Of a stretch of 64,000 nt of DNA, positions 33,633-42,139 are shown piece after piece. The notes below the pieces were generated by a model. That model was not told the origin of the DNA and made no database searches. It saw only the letters and a list, made by a program, of their open reading frames with translations. Each line of letters begins with the position of its first letter. The first letter of the stretch is position 1. A program made the translations under genes and the position numbers. This stretch comes from Pseudooctadecabacter jejudonensis (lineage in GTDB: Bacteria; Pseudomonadota; Alphaproteobacteria; Rhodobacterales; Rhodobacteraceae). The stretch covers positions 62,001 through 126,000 of the forward strand of contig NZ_FWFT01000005.1 in NCBI RefSeq assembly GCF_900172275.1, written 5' to 3'.

Positions 33633-35402
33633 CTAGCTGTCCTCGAACGGGTCCCATTCTTCGTCGACCTCGGGGAGGGCGTCGGCCTCGGCCTCGGCGG
33701 CGAGGGCTTTGGGGGTGCGGATGTCTGTGATCTTGGCGCTGGGGAAGTGTTGCAGCACAGCCTGAACGAGGGGCAGTGCGGTTGCTTTTTCCTTGAGCGC
33801 GTTTTCTTCGGCGTCGCGGATTTCGGCAATCGTCGGTGCGCCGCCCTCATTTACCAGCGTCACGGCCCAACGGTTGCCTGTCCAAGCTTGCAGGCGGCTG
33901 GCCAGCCGTTGGGCGAGGTTTTGGGGGGCGTTGGGGCCAGGTTCGAATTCAATGCGACCGGGTTGATAGGCGGCCAGGCGCACGCCGTCTTCAACATCGA
34001 CGAGCAGTTTGGCGTCGCGGTGGCGGCGGATCAGTTCGACCACGTGATCGAACGTTGGGTAATGAGACAAGGCCTCCTCAGCCGCGACAGCCACGGCGGT
34101 GTTGCCTGCGGACATTGTGGTGCCAGCGGGGCCCGCGTGCGTTTGCGTCGGGGTGCCTTGTGCATGGGTGTGTTGTGATGTGGGGGCTGGACGTGACCCA
34201 CCGCCGCCCGCCGGCGGAGGCGGTGTTTGACCGTCCAGTTTGCGCACCAGTTCTTCCGGGCTGGGCAGGTCGGCCACATGGGTCAGGCGGATCACGGCCA
34301 TTTCAGCGGCCATCATCGCATTGGGCGCCATGGAAACCTCTTCCAATGCCTTCAACAGCATTTGCCACAGCCGCGTCAGCACACGCATTGGCAAGGCCTC
34401 GGCCATATCTGCGCCACGGGTGCGTTCGTCAGGGCCGACAGTGGGGTCTTCGGCGGCATCGGGGGTGATTTTGATAACGCTGACCCAATGGGCAATCTCG
34501 GCCAGATCCCTCAGGATCGCCATGGGATCGGCGCCGTCTGCATATTGACTGGACAGTTCTCGCAGGGCCTCGGCGGCTTGGCCTTTGAGGATCATGTCGA
34601 ACAGGTCCAGCACGCGTCCACGGTCGGCCAGGCCCAGCATGGCGCGCACTTGTTCTGCGGTGGTTTCACCCGCACCGTGAGAAATAGCCTGATCCAGCAG
34701 CGATTGCGCATCCCGGGCGGAGCCTTCGGCGGCGCGGGTGATCAGGGCCAGGGCGTCATCGGTAATTTCGGCACCTTCGGAGGTGGCGATTTTACGCAAC
34801 AGGGCGATCTGGTCCTCGGGTTCGATGCGACGTAAGTCAAACCGTTGGCAGCGCGACAACACCGTCACGGGGACCTTTCGGATTTCCGTGGTCGCAAAGA
34901 TGAATTTGACGTGGGCGGGGGGTTCTTCCAACGTTTTCAACAGCGCGTTGAACGCGCTGGTCGACAGCATGTGAACTTCGTCGATGATGTAGATCTTATA
35001 GCGGGCCGAGGCCGCGCGGTAATGCACGCTTTCGATGATTTCGCGGATGTCACCTACGCCTGTACGGGATGCGGCGTCCATCTCCATCACGTCCACATGG
35101 CGGCCTTCCATGATGGCCACGCAATGTTCGCATTGACCGCAGGGTTCCGTGGTTGGGCCACCATTTCCGTCCGGCCCGATGCAGTTCATGCCCTTGGCGA
35201 TGATGCGGGCTGTGGTGGTTTTACCCGTCCCGCGGATGCCGGTCATGATGAACGCCTGCGCGATACGATCAGCGGCAAAGGCGTTTTTCAGCGTCCGCAC
35301 CATGGCGTCCTGCCCCACGAGATCGGCAAAGGTCTCGGGGCGGTACTTGCGGGCGAGGACTTGGTACTGGGTTCGATCTTGGGGGGCGTCGGATTCGGTC
35401 AT
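33633..35402 (-). CDS. dnaX: DNA polymerase III subunit gamma/tau
   Basis: Clamp-loader ATPase of the replisome. The 589-residue protein has Walker A GIRGTGKT (55-62), a zinc module with Cys74, Cys88, Cys91 and Cys94, Walker B IYIIDEVHML and sensor ATTEIRKVPVTVLSRCQRFDLRR. The tau-specific C-terminus (about 370-589) has a Pro/Thr-rich linker and ends in an acidic tail, DEEWDPFEDS. I saw no obvious slippery sequence to make gamma by frameshift, though this was not searched exhaustively. Confidence 0.97.
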   Translation of the reverse strand: MTESDAPQDRTQYQVLARKYRPETFADLVGQDAMVRTLKNAFAADRIAQAFIMTGIRGTGKTTTARIIAKGMNCIGPDGNGGPTTEPCGQCEHCVAIMEGRHVDVMEMDAASRTGVGDIREIIESVHYRAASARYKIYIIDEVHMLSTSAFNALLKTLEEPPAHVKFIFATTEIRKVPVTVLSRCQRFDLRRIEPEDQIALLRKIATSEGAEITDDALALITRAAEGSARDAQSLLDQAISHGAGETTAEQVRAMLGLADRGRVLDLFDMILKGQAAEALRELSSQYADGADPMAILRDLAEIAHWVSVIKITPDAAEDPTVGPDERTRGADMAEALPMRVLTRLWQMLLKALEEVSMAPNAMMAAEMAVIRLTHVADLPSPEELVRKLDGQTPPPPAGGGGSRPAPTSQHTHAQGTPTQTHAGPAGTTMSAGNTAVAVAAEEALSHYPTFDHVVELIRRHRDAKLLVDVEDGVRLAAYQPGRIEFEPGPNAPQNLAQRLASRLQAWTGNRWAVTLVNEGGAPTIAEIRDAEENALKEKATALPLVQAVLQHFPSAKITDIRTPKALAAEAEADALPEVDEEWDPFEDS

Positions 35403-35437
35403 TTCGCTAGACTATGCGCGGGCCAGCGGGGCGTCCA

Positions 35438-35800
35438 CTAGACAAACCAAAGAATGAAGCCTGCGCCGATGGCGGTTGCGGTCATCAATATGGTGATGAC
35501 TGTAAGCGTCGCGGTAGAGGCGCCCTGAACCGTCCGTTCATTCAGACGGTGTATGGTGTGGCAGGCTTTGCTGCGCGCCGACCAAAACAGCACAATGGCC
35601 GCGATCAACGGGATTTGTGCCACGATACGGGCCACGATGGAGGGCTCGAAATCCCCGAACACGGCCTTGAACGCGAGGGCCAGACCTATCGCGCCCATGC
35701 CGCCGCCTGTCCAGCTGGCAAAGGTGCGTTCATTGGCCATCAACGTGCGGTCTTCGGCCCAATCGGTGCGGTCCTCGGCGAGGTCTTCTGATTTTCCCAT
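35438..35800 (-). CDS. DUF202/YidH family inner-membrane protein
   Basis: A 120-residue protein with a charged N-terminus (EDRTDWAEDRTLMANERTFASW, the family signature LAxERTxLAW-like) and three membrane helices (about 31-48, 60-75 and 97-119). Matches DUF202 proteins, small membrane proteins of unknown function. ATG at 35798-35800; longer upstream frame is antisense to the ankyrin gene. Confidence 0.87.
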   Translation of the reverse strand: MGKSEDLAEDRTDWAEDRTLMANERTFASWTGGGMGAIGLALAFKAVFGDFEPSIVARIVAQIPLIAAIVLFWSARSKACHTIHRLNERTVQGASTATLTVITILMTATAIGAGFILWFV

Positions 35801-35854
35801 ACAATGAGATATAGCAGACGCCTTGCTGGGGGCGAGGGGGCGGGGTAGCGTTGT

Positions 35855-37213
35855 GTGCAAAAGAAGGTCGCGCGCGCCGTGTCGGACACCCCCTCCCATC
35901 TTGATCACGCCTTGCAGCATTTGAATAAGGCGCTGCATTTCGGGTGCCTTGAGGACGTACATCAACTGTTGAAGGCGACGCCGGACTTGGCGCATGGCCA
36001 CTTTGGGCTGCTTTGTGCGCTTTATGACGTGGATGCTGTGCGGAAGACGCTGTCGCAGGATCCCCGCGCGGCAATCACCCCTGCTGGACCTTGGCTGCCT
36101 TTCATTCATTTGTGTAAATCGCCGCTATGGCGGGAAAGCGCAGAGCGTCTGGACCAGATGACCGCCATTGCACAGTTGCTGGTGGATCATGGCGCGGATG
36201 TGAATGCGCCCAGTTTTGATGAAGGAGCTGCATTGTCCCCGCTGTATTGGGCCTTGGGACATGCGGGCAATCTCCCCCTTGCGGAATGGTTGCTGGATCA
36301 TGGCGCTACCCCCGATGACAACGAAAGCCTGTATCACGCGACGGAGTTGGGGCACGCGCAAGGCGTGGCGTTGTTGCTGAAATACGGTGCGACGGTGGAT
36401 GGCACGAATGCCCTGCCGCGCGCGATGGATTTTGACGACGTCGACATGGTGACACTGCTGATTGAGGCGGGCGCGGACCTGTCTGCTGGCACGGATGCGT
36501 GGCAATCCGGAACAGGGATGCAATCGGGCGTGCCAGTCTTGCATCAGGCGGCGCGGCGGATGAATTCCGCCCCCGTGTTGGACGTTTTGCTGGCTCATGG
36601 GGCTGACCCGAATGCGACATGGCAGGGGCACAGTGTCTTTGCGTTTGCCAGCGTATTTGGCAATCACACCCTTGTTGAGAAACTGACCGACAGGGGAATT
36701 TCGGCGGATTTGACACCTGATGAGGCCATGTTGGCTGCGGCGGCGCTGGGGCATGTGCCCGACGGTTTCATCAACCCCGATACCTTGCCCGAGGCCTATC
36801 GCAACATCCTGCGCGAGATTGTTCATCTGCCTGGCAAAACCGACCACGTGAAGGCGCTGATTGCCATTGGCCTTGAATGGGACCGTCCGGATGCCGAAGG
36901 TCTGACGCCTGTGCAGGTGGCCGGATGGTCAGGCCTGCCTGATGTGATGGGGTATTTCCTGTCTCTGAAGCCTGATTTGTCCCACATCAACGGGTATGGT
37001 GGCACTTTGTTTTCAACCATCCTGCATGGGGCGGATATGAACCCGACGCGTGCAAAGGGGGATTATATCGGCTGTTTGCAGCTTGCGCTGGATCATGGTG
37101 TGGCGCTGCCGCGCAAGGGGATTGAGGCATCAGGTGATCCTGCAATCCGCGCGTTTTTGCGCGAATGGGCCGCCGCGCGTCCGGGCCAAGTGGTGGAGGA
37201 CGGCATTGTCTGA
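35855..37213 (+). CDS. Ankyrin-repeat protein
   Basis: The 452-residue protein is built largely of ankyrin repeats. Clear consensus units include LLVDHGADVNAPSFDE...LSPLYWALGHAGNLPLAEWLLDHGATPDD, ATELGHAQGVALLLKYGATVDG, DMVTLLIEAGADL and PVLDVLLAHGADPNAT. No signal peptide or membrane segment, so it is cytosolic. Start is uncertain: GTG 35855 or GTG 35879 (AAGG 11 bases upstream). The downstream phosphatase gene starts inside its last codons, so they are translationally coupled and may form a complex. Confidence 0.85.
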   Translation: MQKKVARAVSDTPSHLDHALQHLNKALHFGCLEDVHQLLKATPDLAHGHFGLLCALYDVDAVRKTLSQDPRAAITPAGPWLPFIHLCKSPLWRESAERLDQMTAIAQLLVDHGADVNAPSFDEGAALSPLYWALGHAGNLPLAEWLLDHGATPDDNESLYHATELGHAQGVALLLKYGATVDGTNALPRAMDFDDVDMVTLLIEAGADLSAGTDAWQSGTGMQSGVPVLHQAARRMNSAPVLDVLLAHGADPNATWQGHSVFAFASVFGNHTLVEKLTDRGISADLTPDEAMLAAAALGHVPDGFINPDTLPEAYRNILREIVHLPGKTDHVKALIAIGLEWDRPDAEGLTPVQVAGWSGLPDVMGYFLSLKPDLSHINGYGGTLFSTILHGADMNPTRAKGDYIGCLQLALDHGVALPRKGIEASGDPAIRAFLREWAAARPGQVVEDGIV

Positions 37214-37697
37214 CTTTGGAATACATGTCCTTTCCCTTGGTGCGGGGTTGATTGCCGTGTCGCCCGTTCCGGGCAGGTCTGGAGATTATGAAACAGACCT
37301 GTCCACGCTTTTGCACTGGGCGCCTCACCTGGTTTTGACGATGACCACCCAAAGCGAGATGGACAGAATGGGGGCGTCGTCGTTTGGCCATGACCTAGAG
37401 GCTGTGGGCATCGCTTGGCATCACTTGCCGATTGTGGATTTTGGCGCACCGGATGCCACGATCCGACACCAATGGCACGAGGTCTCGGCGCAGGCGCATA
37501 CACTCCTCAAAGAGGGTGGGCGCGTGCTGTCCCATTGTTTTGGTGGCTGCGGTCGATCCGGTATGGTCGCTTTGCGGCTGATGGTCGAAGCGGGTGAGGC
37601 GCCGGATGCCGCACTTGCACGTCTGCGCGCGGTGCGGCCCTGTGCGGTGGAACGCGATGCGCAGTTTGATTGGGCATCACAAACGAGCGGCCACTAG
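37206..37697 (+). CDS. Protein-tyrosine/dual-specificity phosphatase-like protein
   Basis: The 163-residue protein has the cysteine-phosphatase loop SHCFGGCGRSGMVALRL, that is HC(X)5RSG with Cys111 and Arg117, and an upstream aspartate region (VDFGAPD, 77-83) suited to general acid. I start it at TTG 37206 because GGAGG sits 7 bases upstream and the protein then has the normal N-terminus; the frame is open earlier inside the ankyrin gene. It overlaps that gene by 8 bases and rsgA (convergent) by 4. Substrate unknown; phosphoprotein or phosphoinositide-like substrates are possible. Confidence 0.82.
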   Translation: MSDFGIHVLSLGAGLIAVSPVPGRSGDYETDLSTLLHWAPHLVLTMTTQSEMDRMGASSFGHDLEAVGIAWHHLPIVDFGAPDATIRHQWHEVSAQAHTLLKEGGRVLSHCFGGCGRSGMVALRLMVEAGEAPDAALARLRAVRPCAVERDAQFDWASQTSGH

Positions 37698-38716
37698 CGC
37701 CGCCGTTTCGCGGCCCCGCGTTCCTTGCCTTCGTTATACATCTTTTGAAGCCGCTTCATGTGGGCGCGATTTTCGCCCACCGTGGCCGTGTTGAACCGGT
37801 TTTCGCGTTCCAGCTTGCGCCACCGTTCCAGCCGGTCCGCGTCCAGATCCCCGGCTTCGATCGCTGCGCGCACGGCGCAGCCCGGCTCGGTCTGATGGGC
37901 GCAATCGTTGAATTTGCACTGGGCGGCAAGGTCGGTGATGTCCCCAAAGACATCTTCGACCCCTTCTTCGGCGTCGACCAAACGCAGTTCCCGCATGCCG
38001 GGGGTGTCGATCAACCAGCCGCCAGTGGTTGTGGCCCGCAGGTTGCGGTTGGTGGTCGTGTGGCGACCCTTTGCGTCATCTTCCCGGATGTCTTGCGTCG
38101 TGTCGATCTGGCCCGTCAGACGGTTCTGGATCGTGGTCTTGCCAACCCCAGAGGATCCGACCAAGGCCAGCGTCTGCCCGTTGCTGCACCAAGGGGAAAG
38201 GCGGGCCACGTCTTCGTCGTCTTTGGCGTTTATGGCGATGGCGGTCAGCAGCGGGGACAGGCGTTCGGCCTGCCGGATGTAGTCGCTGACGTCGTCCACC
38301 AAATCAGCTTTGGTCAGGATGACCAAGGGCATGCAGCCCGACGCGCCGCACATGGCCAGATAGCGTTCCAGGCGGGCCACGTTGAAGTCTGCGTTGCAGC
38401 TTGTGACGATGCCCAAGGTGTCGACATTGGCGGCGATCAGCTGGGGTTTGCTTTCTTCGCCCGCGGCGCGGCGGGTGATTGCGGTGGTTCTGTCCAATGG
38501 CTCGGACGCGGCGGCCCCGGTAGCGATGACCCAATCGCCCACGGCATAAAGCCCTGCAGCGGCGGTGGGTGAGAGCGACACAGTTCCATAGGCCTGCAGC
38601 CCGTCCAGACGGGATCGATGCACGGCAGTGATCCGTGTGGGCGCCATGTCATCGTCCAGATCAACCTGACGCGCAAAATGAGGGGTCCAGCCAAGGGTGG
38701 CGAGGGTATCTGTCAT
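37694..38716 (-). CDS. rsgA: Small-ribosomal-subunit biogenesis GTPase RsgA
   Basis: Late-stage 30S assembly GTPase with a circularly permuted G domain. The 340-residue protein has an N-terminal OB fold, then G4 LTKADLVDD, G1 VGSSGVGKTTIQNRL and G3 IDTPGMRELRL in permuted order, and a zinc-binding C-terminal domain (CKFNDCAHQTEPGCAV). Full length. Convergent with the phosphatase gene, stop codons overlapping. Confidence 0.95.
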   Translation of the reverse strand: MTDTLATLGWTPHFARQVDLDDDMAPTRITAVHRSRLDGLQAYGTVSLSPTAAAGLYAVGDWVIATGAAASEPLDRTTAITRRAAGEESKPQLIAANVDTLGIVTSCNADFNVARLERYLAMCGASGCMPLVILTKADLVDDVSDYIRQAERLSPLLTAIAINAKDDEDVARLSPWCSNGQTLALVGSSGVGKTTIQNRLTGQIDTTQDIREDDAKGRHTTTNRNLRATTTGGWLIDTPGMRELRLVDAEEGVEDVFGDITDLAAQCKFNDCAHQTEPGCAVRAAIEAGDLDADRLERWRKLERENRFNTATVGENRAHMKRLQKMYNEGKERGAAKRRR

Positions 38717-38807
38717 GTCAGGGTGTTTATCCTATTGGACGACCTCGCGAAAGCGGTGCTTACGCTTTGTCGTTCCATGTCGTCCGCGCTGTGGTGCAAG
38801 ACGATAT

Positions 38808-38909
38808 GGGTGAGAGGTTGGACATCGACCCAAGTGGGGCTCGTTGTGGCTGCTTCCTTCCGGACCTGACCAGGTTGGCGAGGCACTTGCCCGCGCCAAC
38901 CCCTCGGGC
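38808..38909 (-). ncRNA. ffs: Signal recognition particle RNA (4.5S-type)
   Basis: The minus strand carries the universal SRP RNA core: ACCAGGTCAGG-type sequence reading cctggtcaggtccggaag, then gaagcagcc (38849-38878 region), which includes the GGAA tetraloop and the symmetric loop bound by Ffh. The ends pair: GAGGGGTTGG (38896-38905) with CCAACCTCTC (38812-38821), one G-U pair. The roughly 95-100-base length is typical of short bacterial SRP RNA. Exact ends are estimates from pairing. Confidence 0.92.
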
Positions 38910-38990
38910 GTCATATACGAACGGGTGCGGTCCGATGCAAGGGGGCGAAGTGGTCTTGCACGCGCGGGCGGGTCATGCAACGCACAGATC

Positions 38991-39944
38991 ATGAAACATG
39001 CAGAGACAGTGACATTCGGCGGGTCGGGCCTGAACCGCGCCGCACATTTACGGTCAAAGGCGGAAGGTTTGGCCGCGCAAAGCGATACGCGGGCCCTCGT
39101 TTTTTGGCGTGGCAAAGTGCTGACAACACACGAGGGCGGGCCGCTGATGCGCGTGCCGCTAGATCATCCGGTGATGGCGGATGCGGGCGATGTGCGGCTG
39201 TTTCTGGGGCTGGATGACGACGGGCCTGTTTTTGCGCTTTCACTGGATCGGTGGACGCCTGATCTGTCGGATGCAGAGGATCTGAACACGTTCCTCGACC
39301 CGACGCTGCAGCAACATCCAGCCACCGGAGATGCTGTTTTTGCTGAATTGCGGGCCATCATGACGACCCTGACCGCGCGAGATGCTGAATTGGCGGCGAC
39401 CGCACGGGCGGTGCTGGGTTGGCACCAAAGCCACCGGTTCTGTTCGGCCTGTGGTGCCGAAAGTCAGGCCGCGGACGCGGGGTGGCGACGCAGCTGTGCG
39501 GCCTGCGGCACATCGCATTTTCCGCGCACCGATCCTGTGGTCATCATGTTGATCACCGATGGGGACAACGTGCTTGTCGGACGCTCCCCCGGCTGGCCCG
39601 AGGGGATGTATTCGCTGCTGGCGGGTTTTGTCGAACCGGGGGAAACGATCGAGGCCGCCGTGCGCCGCGAGGTGTTTGAGGAGGCAGGCATCAAAGTCGG
39701 CGAGGTCAGGTATCTTGCCAGCCAGCCTTGGGCGTTTCCGTCCTCTTTGATGATTGGGTGCGCAGGGCAAGCGACCACGACGAAAATCACCCTCGATCCG
39801 GAGGAGTTGGAGGACGCGATCTGGGTCACACGAGGGGACATGATGCTGGCCTCAAAGGGGGAACATCCGACGATCAAACCCGCCCGAAAAGGCGCCATTG
39901 CACATTTTCTACTAGAGAACTGGCTGGCGAATACGTTAGATTAA
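38991..39944 (+). CDS. nudC: NADH pyrophosphatase / RNA NAD-decapping hydrolase NudC
   Basis: A 317-residue Nudix hydrolase. It has a Cys4 zinc ribbon (FCSACGAESQAADAGWRRSCAACG), the Nudix box GFVEPGETIEAAVRREVFEEAGI and the NudC-specific array SQPWAFPSSLM just after it. NudC hydrolyses NADH and removes NAD caps from RNA. The ATG at 38991 is chosen; the upstream open frame overlaps the SRP RNA gene and is not coding. The SRP RNA and nudC are divergent, separated by about 80 bases. Confidence 0.94.
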   Translation: MKHAETVTFGGSGLNRAAHLRSKAEGLAAQSDTRALVFWRGKVLTTHEGGPLMRVPLDHPVMADAGDVRLFLGLDDDGPVFALSLDRWTPDLSDAEDLNTFLDPTLQQHPATGDAVFAELRAIMTTLTARDAELAATARAVLGWHQSHRFCSACGAESQAADAGWRRSCAACGTSHFPRTDPVVIMLITDGDNVLVGRSPGWPEGMYSLLAGFVEPGETIEAAVRREVFEEAGIKVGEVRYLASQPWAFPSSLMIGCAGQATTTKITLDPEELEDAIWVTRGDMMLASKGEHPTIKPARKGAIAHFLLENWLANTLD

Positions 39945-39993
39945 CACAGATAAAATATCGCCCCGAAACGGCTGGCAGAACAGGCAGATCATC

Positions 39994-40455
39994 ATGGACA
40001 TACAAGCGCGTGAAGACATCGAAGCACCGATTGAATTTGTATACGATCAATTGACCGATTTTGCGTCTTTTGAACGATCGGTGATGCGGCGCGGTGCTGA
40101 CGTGCAACGGCTTGCCGATGGGGCTGCGAATGGACTGGGGGCCAAGTGGCGCGTCAAATTCATGATGCGTGGTGTCGAACGCAAGATCGCCGCTGAAGTG
40201 ACAAAAGCCGAAAAACCCAACCTGATCGGGGTCAGTGTGACCTCCAAAAACGTGGATGCCGAAATTCAGCTGGAATTGGTGCCCCTCTCCCCCGCCCGCA
40301 CACGGTTGAATGTCTCTTTTGATGCTGTGGCCAAGACAATTCCTGCCAAGTTGTTCTTCCAGTCCCTGCGGTTTGCCCGTCAAAAGACGAACAATCGGTT
40401 CAAAGGGGCGGTTGGCAATTTTGCCGAAGATATCGAAAAGCGGTATCGCGCCTAA
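39994..40455 (+). CDS. SRPBCC (START-like) family protein
   Basis: The 153-residue protein fits the SRPBCC fold: MDIQAREDIEAPIEFVYDQLTDFASFERSVMRRG, then a beta-rich centre (LGAKWRVKFMMRGVERKIAAEV) and a long C-terminal helix (ALKQ-type KTIPAKLFFQSLRFARQKTNNRFKGAVGNFAEDIEKRYRA). These proteins bind hydrophobic ligands; the ligand is unknown. Stop overlaps the convergent pheA stop by 4 bases. Confidence 0.85.
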   Translation: MDIQAREDIEAPIEFVYDQLTDFASFERSVMRRGADVQRLADGAANGLGAKWRVKFMMRGVERKIAAEVTKAEKPNLIGVSVTSKNVDAEIQLELVPLSPARTRLNVSFDAVAKTIPAKLFFQSLRFARQKTNNRFKGAVGNFAEDIEKRYRA

Positions 40456-41300
40456 TCACTCGCCGCTTCATGGCGGCGCGGGGCGGCGGGAAAAACGCCC
40501 ATCAGTTTGATGTGATCGGTGAAATAATCCAACTCTTCCATGGCGAGTTGGACGTTGCGATCATCGGGGTGGCCCTCGACCTCTGCGTAGAACTGGGTCG
40601 CCGTGAACTGTCCGCCGACCATATAGCTTTCAAGTTTGGTCATGTTGACGCCATTGGTCGCAAACCCACCCATCGCTTTGTATAGGGCCGCGGGGATATT
40701 GCGCACGCGGAAGACGAAGCTGGTGACCATGCCGTGATTGCCGCGCCGTTTGAAATCCGGCTCCCGCGACATGATCAGGAACCGTGTGGTGTTGCGGTCA
40801 TGGTCTTCGATGTTGCGCGCCAGAAGGTCGAGACCGTAGATGTCTGCGGCCATTTCAGACGCCAACGCGCCTGCGGTCATGTCATCCCCATTTGCCACAT
40901 CCATCGCCGCGCGGGCGTTGTCTGGGCTGACCACTGGGGCAATGCCCTTTTCGCGCAGAAACTTGCCGCATTGGGGTAAAATCACGACGTGCCCGGCGGC
41001 GGTGCGAATTTGATCCAGGCTTGCCCCTGGTTTGCCCAACAGGTTGATGTGCACCCGCACGAAGGCCTCATCCACGATGTGCAGCCCGCTGTTTGGCAGC
41101 AATGTATGCACATCGCCCACGCGTCCGTAGGTTGAATTTTCAACGGCGATCATGCCCAGATCGGCGTCCCCTTTGCGCACGGCTTCAATTGCGGCGGCAA
41201 ATGTGGGGCAGGGCAGGGGCGTGTGATCGGGCCGTGCCTCAACGCAGGCTTGATGGCTGTAGGCACCAGGCTCTCCCTGAAACGCGATAGATTTTGACAT
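40452..41300 (-). CDS. pheA: Prephenate dehydratase
   Basis: Converts prephenate to phenylpyruvate in phenylalanine synthesis. The 282-residue protein begins SIAFQGEPGAYSHQAC, has AVENSTYGRVGDVHTLL, the catalytic NTTRFLIM motif, and a C-terminal ACT domain (about 195-275) with MTKLESYM in place of the usual LTKIESRP. It is the monofunctional form (no chorismate mutase domain), as usual in alphaproteobacteria. The ACT domain suggests feedback control by phenylalanine. Confidence 0.95.
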   Translation of the reverse strand: MSKSIAFQGEPGAYSHQACVEARPDHTPLPCPTFAAAIEAVRKGDADLGMIAVENSTYGRVGDVHTLLPNSGLHIVDEAFVRVHINLLGKPGASLDQIRTAAGHVVILPQCGKFLREKGIAPVVSPDNARAAMDVANGDDMTAGALASEMAADIYGLDLLARNIEDHDRNTTRFLIMSREPDFKRRGNHGMVTSFVFRVRNIPAALYKAMGGFATNGVNMTKLESYMVGGQFTATQFYAEVEGHPDDRNVQLAMEELDYFTDHIKLMGVFPAAPRRHEAASD

Positions 41301-41455
41301 GACGCCCCCCCAGTTTGCCCCCTGATTTATGTCTCAGTGTGCACCGATGTGCACCGAATGCAAAAAATGGGCATTTGGTCGCGGTGCTACACCTTGATCA
41401 TAGGGGTGGGAAGCGGATACACGGCGTCTGAATCGGGAACAAGATGGAACGCGAC

Positions 41456-41977
41456 ATGTTCGACACAATGACATTGACCAAAGCACTTGGCGGCCTGTGT
41501 GGCACTCTGCTGGTGTTTTTGCTGGGCGGCTGGGTCGCCGAAGGGATTTATCACTCGGGCGGTCATGGACATGGCGATCATGCGCAGTCCTACACCATCG
41601 AAGTGGCGTCTGCGGATGACGCAGCAGAAGAAGTCGACGAAGGCCCCGCCTTCGCTGAGGTTTATGCCGCCGCAAGTGCCGCTGATGGAGAAAGCCAGTG
41701 GCGCGCGTGTTCGGCCTGTCACGCGCTTGAAGATGGGGTGAACGGCGTCGGCCCGCATCTGTATGGTATTGTTGGTCGTGATGTGGCGGCTGTGGATGGC
41801 TACGGCTATTCGGGCAACCTGATTGCCGTGAACGACGTCTGGACCGCGGAAGAGCTGAACGCCTTCCTCGAAAAGCCGTCCTCATACGCACCGGGCACCG
41901 CAATGGGCTACAACGGTATGCGCCGCATCGAAGATCGGGCAAACCTCATTGCCTACCTCGCCACCATCGGCGAGTAA
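41456..41977 (+). CDS. cycM: Membrane-anchored c-type cytochrome (CycM/cy type)
   Basis: A 173-residue cytochrome c with an uncleaved N-terminal membrane helix (7-29), an acidic His/Gly-rich linker and a class I cytochrome domain: heme attachment CSACH (Cys85, Cys88, His89), VGPHLYGIVGRDVA and the distal methionine in GTAMGYNGM. Such proteins carry electrons from the bc1 complex to cytochrome oxidases and, in phototrophs, to reaction centres. An ATG at 41444 would add four residues. Followed by a strong terminator. Confidence 0.92.
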   Translation: MFDTMTLTKALGGLCGTLLVFLLGGWVAEGIYHSGGHGHGDHAQSYTIEVASADDAAEEVDEGPAFAEVYAAASAADGESQWRACSACHALEDGVNGVGPHLYGIVGRDVAAVDGYGYSGNLIAVNDVWTAEELNAFLEKPSSYAPGTAMGYNGMRRIEDRANLIAYLATIGE

Positions 41978-41996
41978 GCGATCTGATAGACACGAC

Positions 41997-42025
41997 AAAG
42001 GCCGTCCCTTGGGGCGGCCTTTTTT
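41997..42025 (+). terminator. Intrinsic terminator after the cytochrome gene
   Basis: Stem AAAGGCCGTCCC / GGGGCGGCCTTT with a TT-centred loop, followed by a T run; same stem sequence as after rplT. Confidence 0.92.
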
Positions 42026-42067
42026 GTTGGGAAATCAGGCGTAATCACGGCAATGTCACGCAATCTC

Positions 42068-42106
42068 AACTTGAACATTCGACAAACTGCGATTTAGCTT
42101 CAAGTT
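42068..42106. promoter_or_regulatory. Inverted repeat upstream of yejA
   Basis: Perfect 8-base arms AACTTGAA (42068-42075) and TTCAAGTT (42099-42106), 23 bases apart, 33 bases before the yejA ATG. Arm-centre spacing of 31 bases is three helical turns, compatible with a dimer-of-dimers operator; a leader hairpin is the alternative. Confidence 0.5.
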
Positions 42107-42139
42107 AAAGGGGTGAGACCCAATTCAAAGGAGTGCCCG

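Noticed and set aside
33633-35402. Programmed frameshift in dnaX
   Set aside because: I found no obvious A-rich slippery heptamer with a downstream stem; a shorter gamma form is not supported from reading alone.
38844-38990. N-terminal extension of NudC across the SRP RNA
   Set aside because: The region is the SRP RNA gene; NudC similarity starts at MKHAETVTF from ATG 38991.
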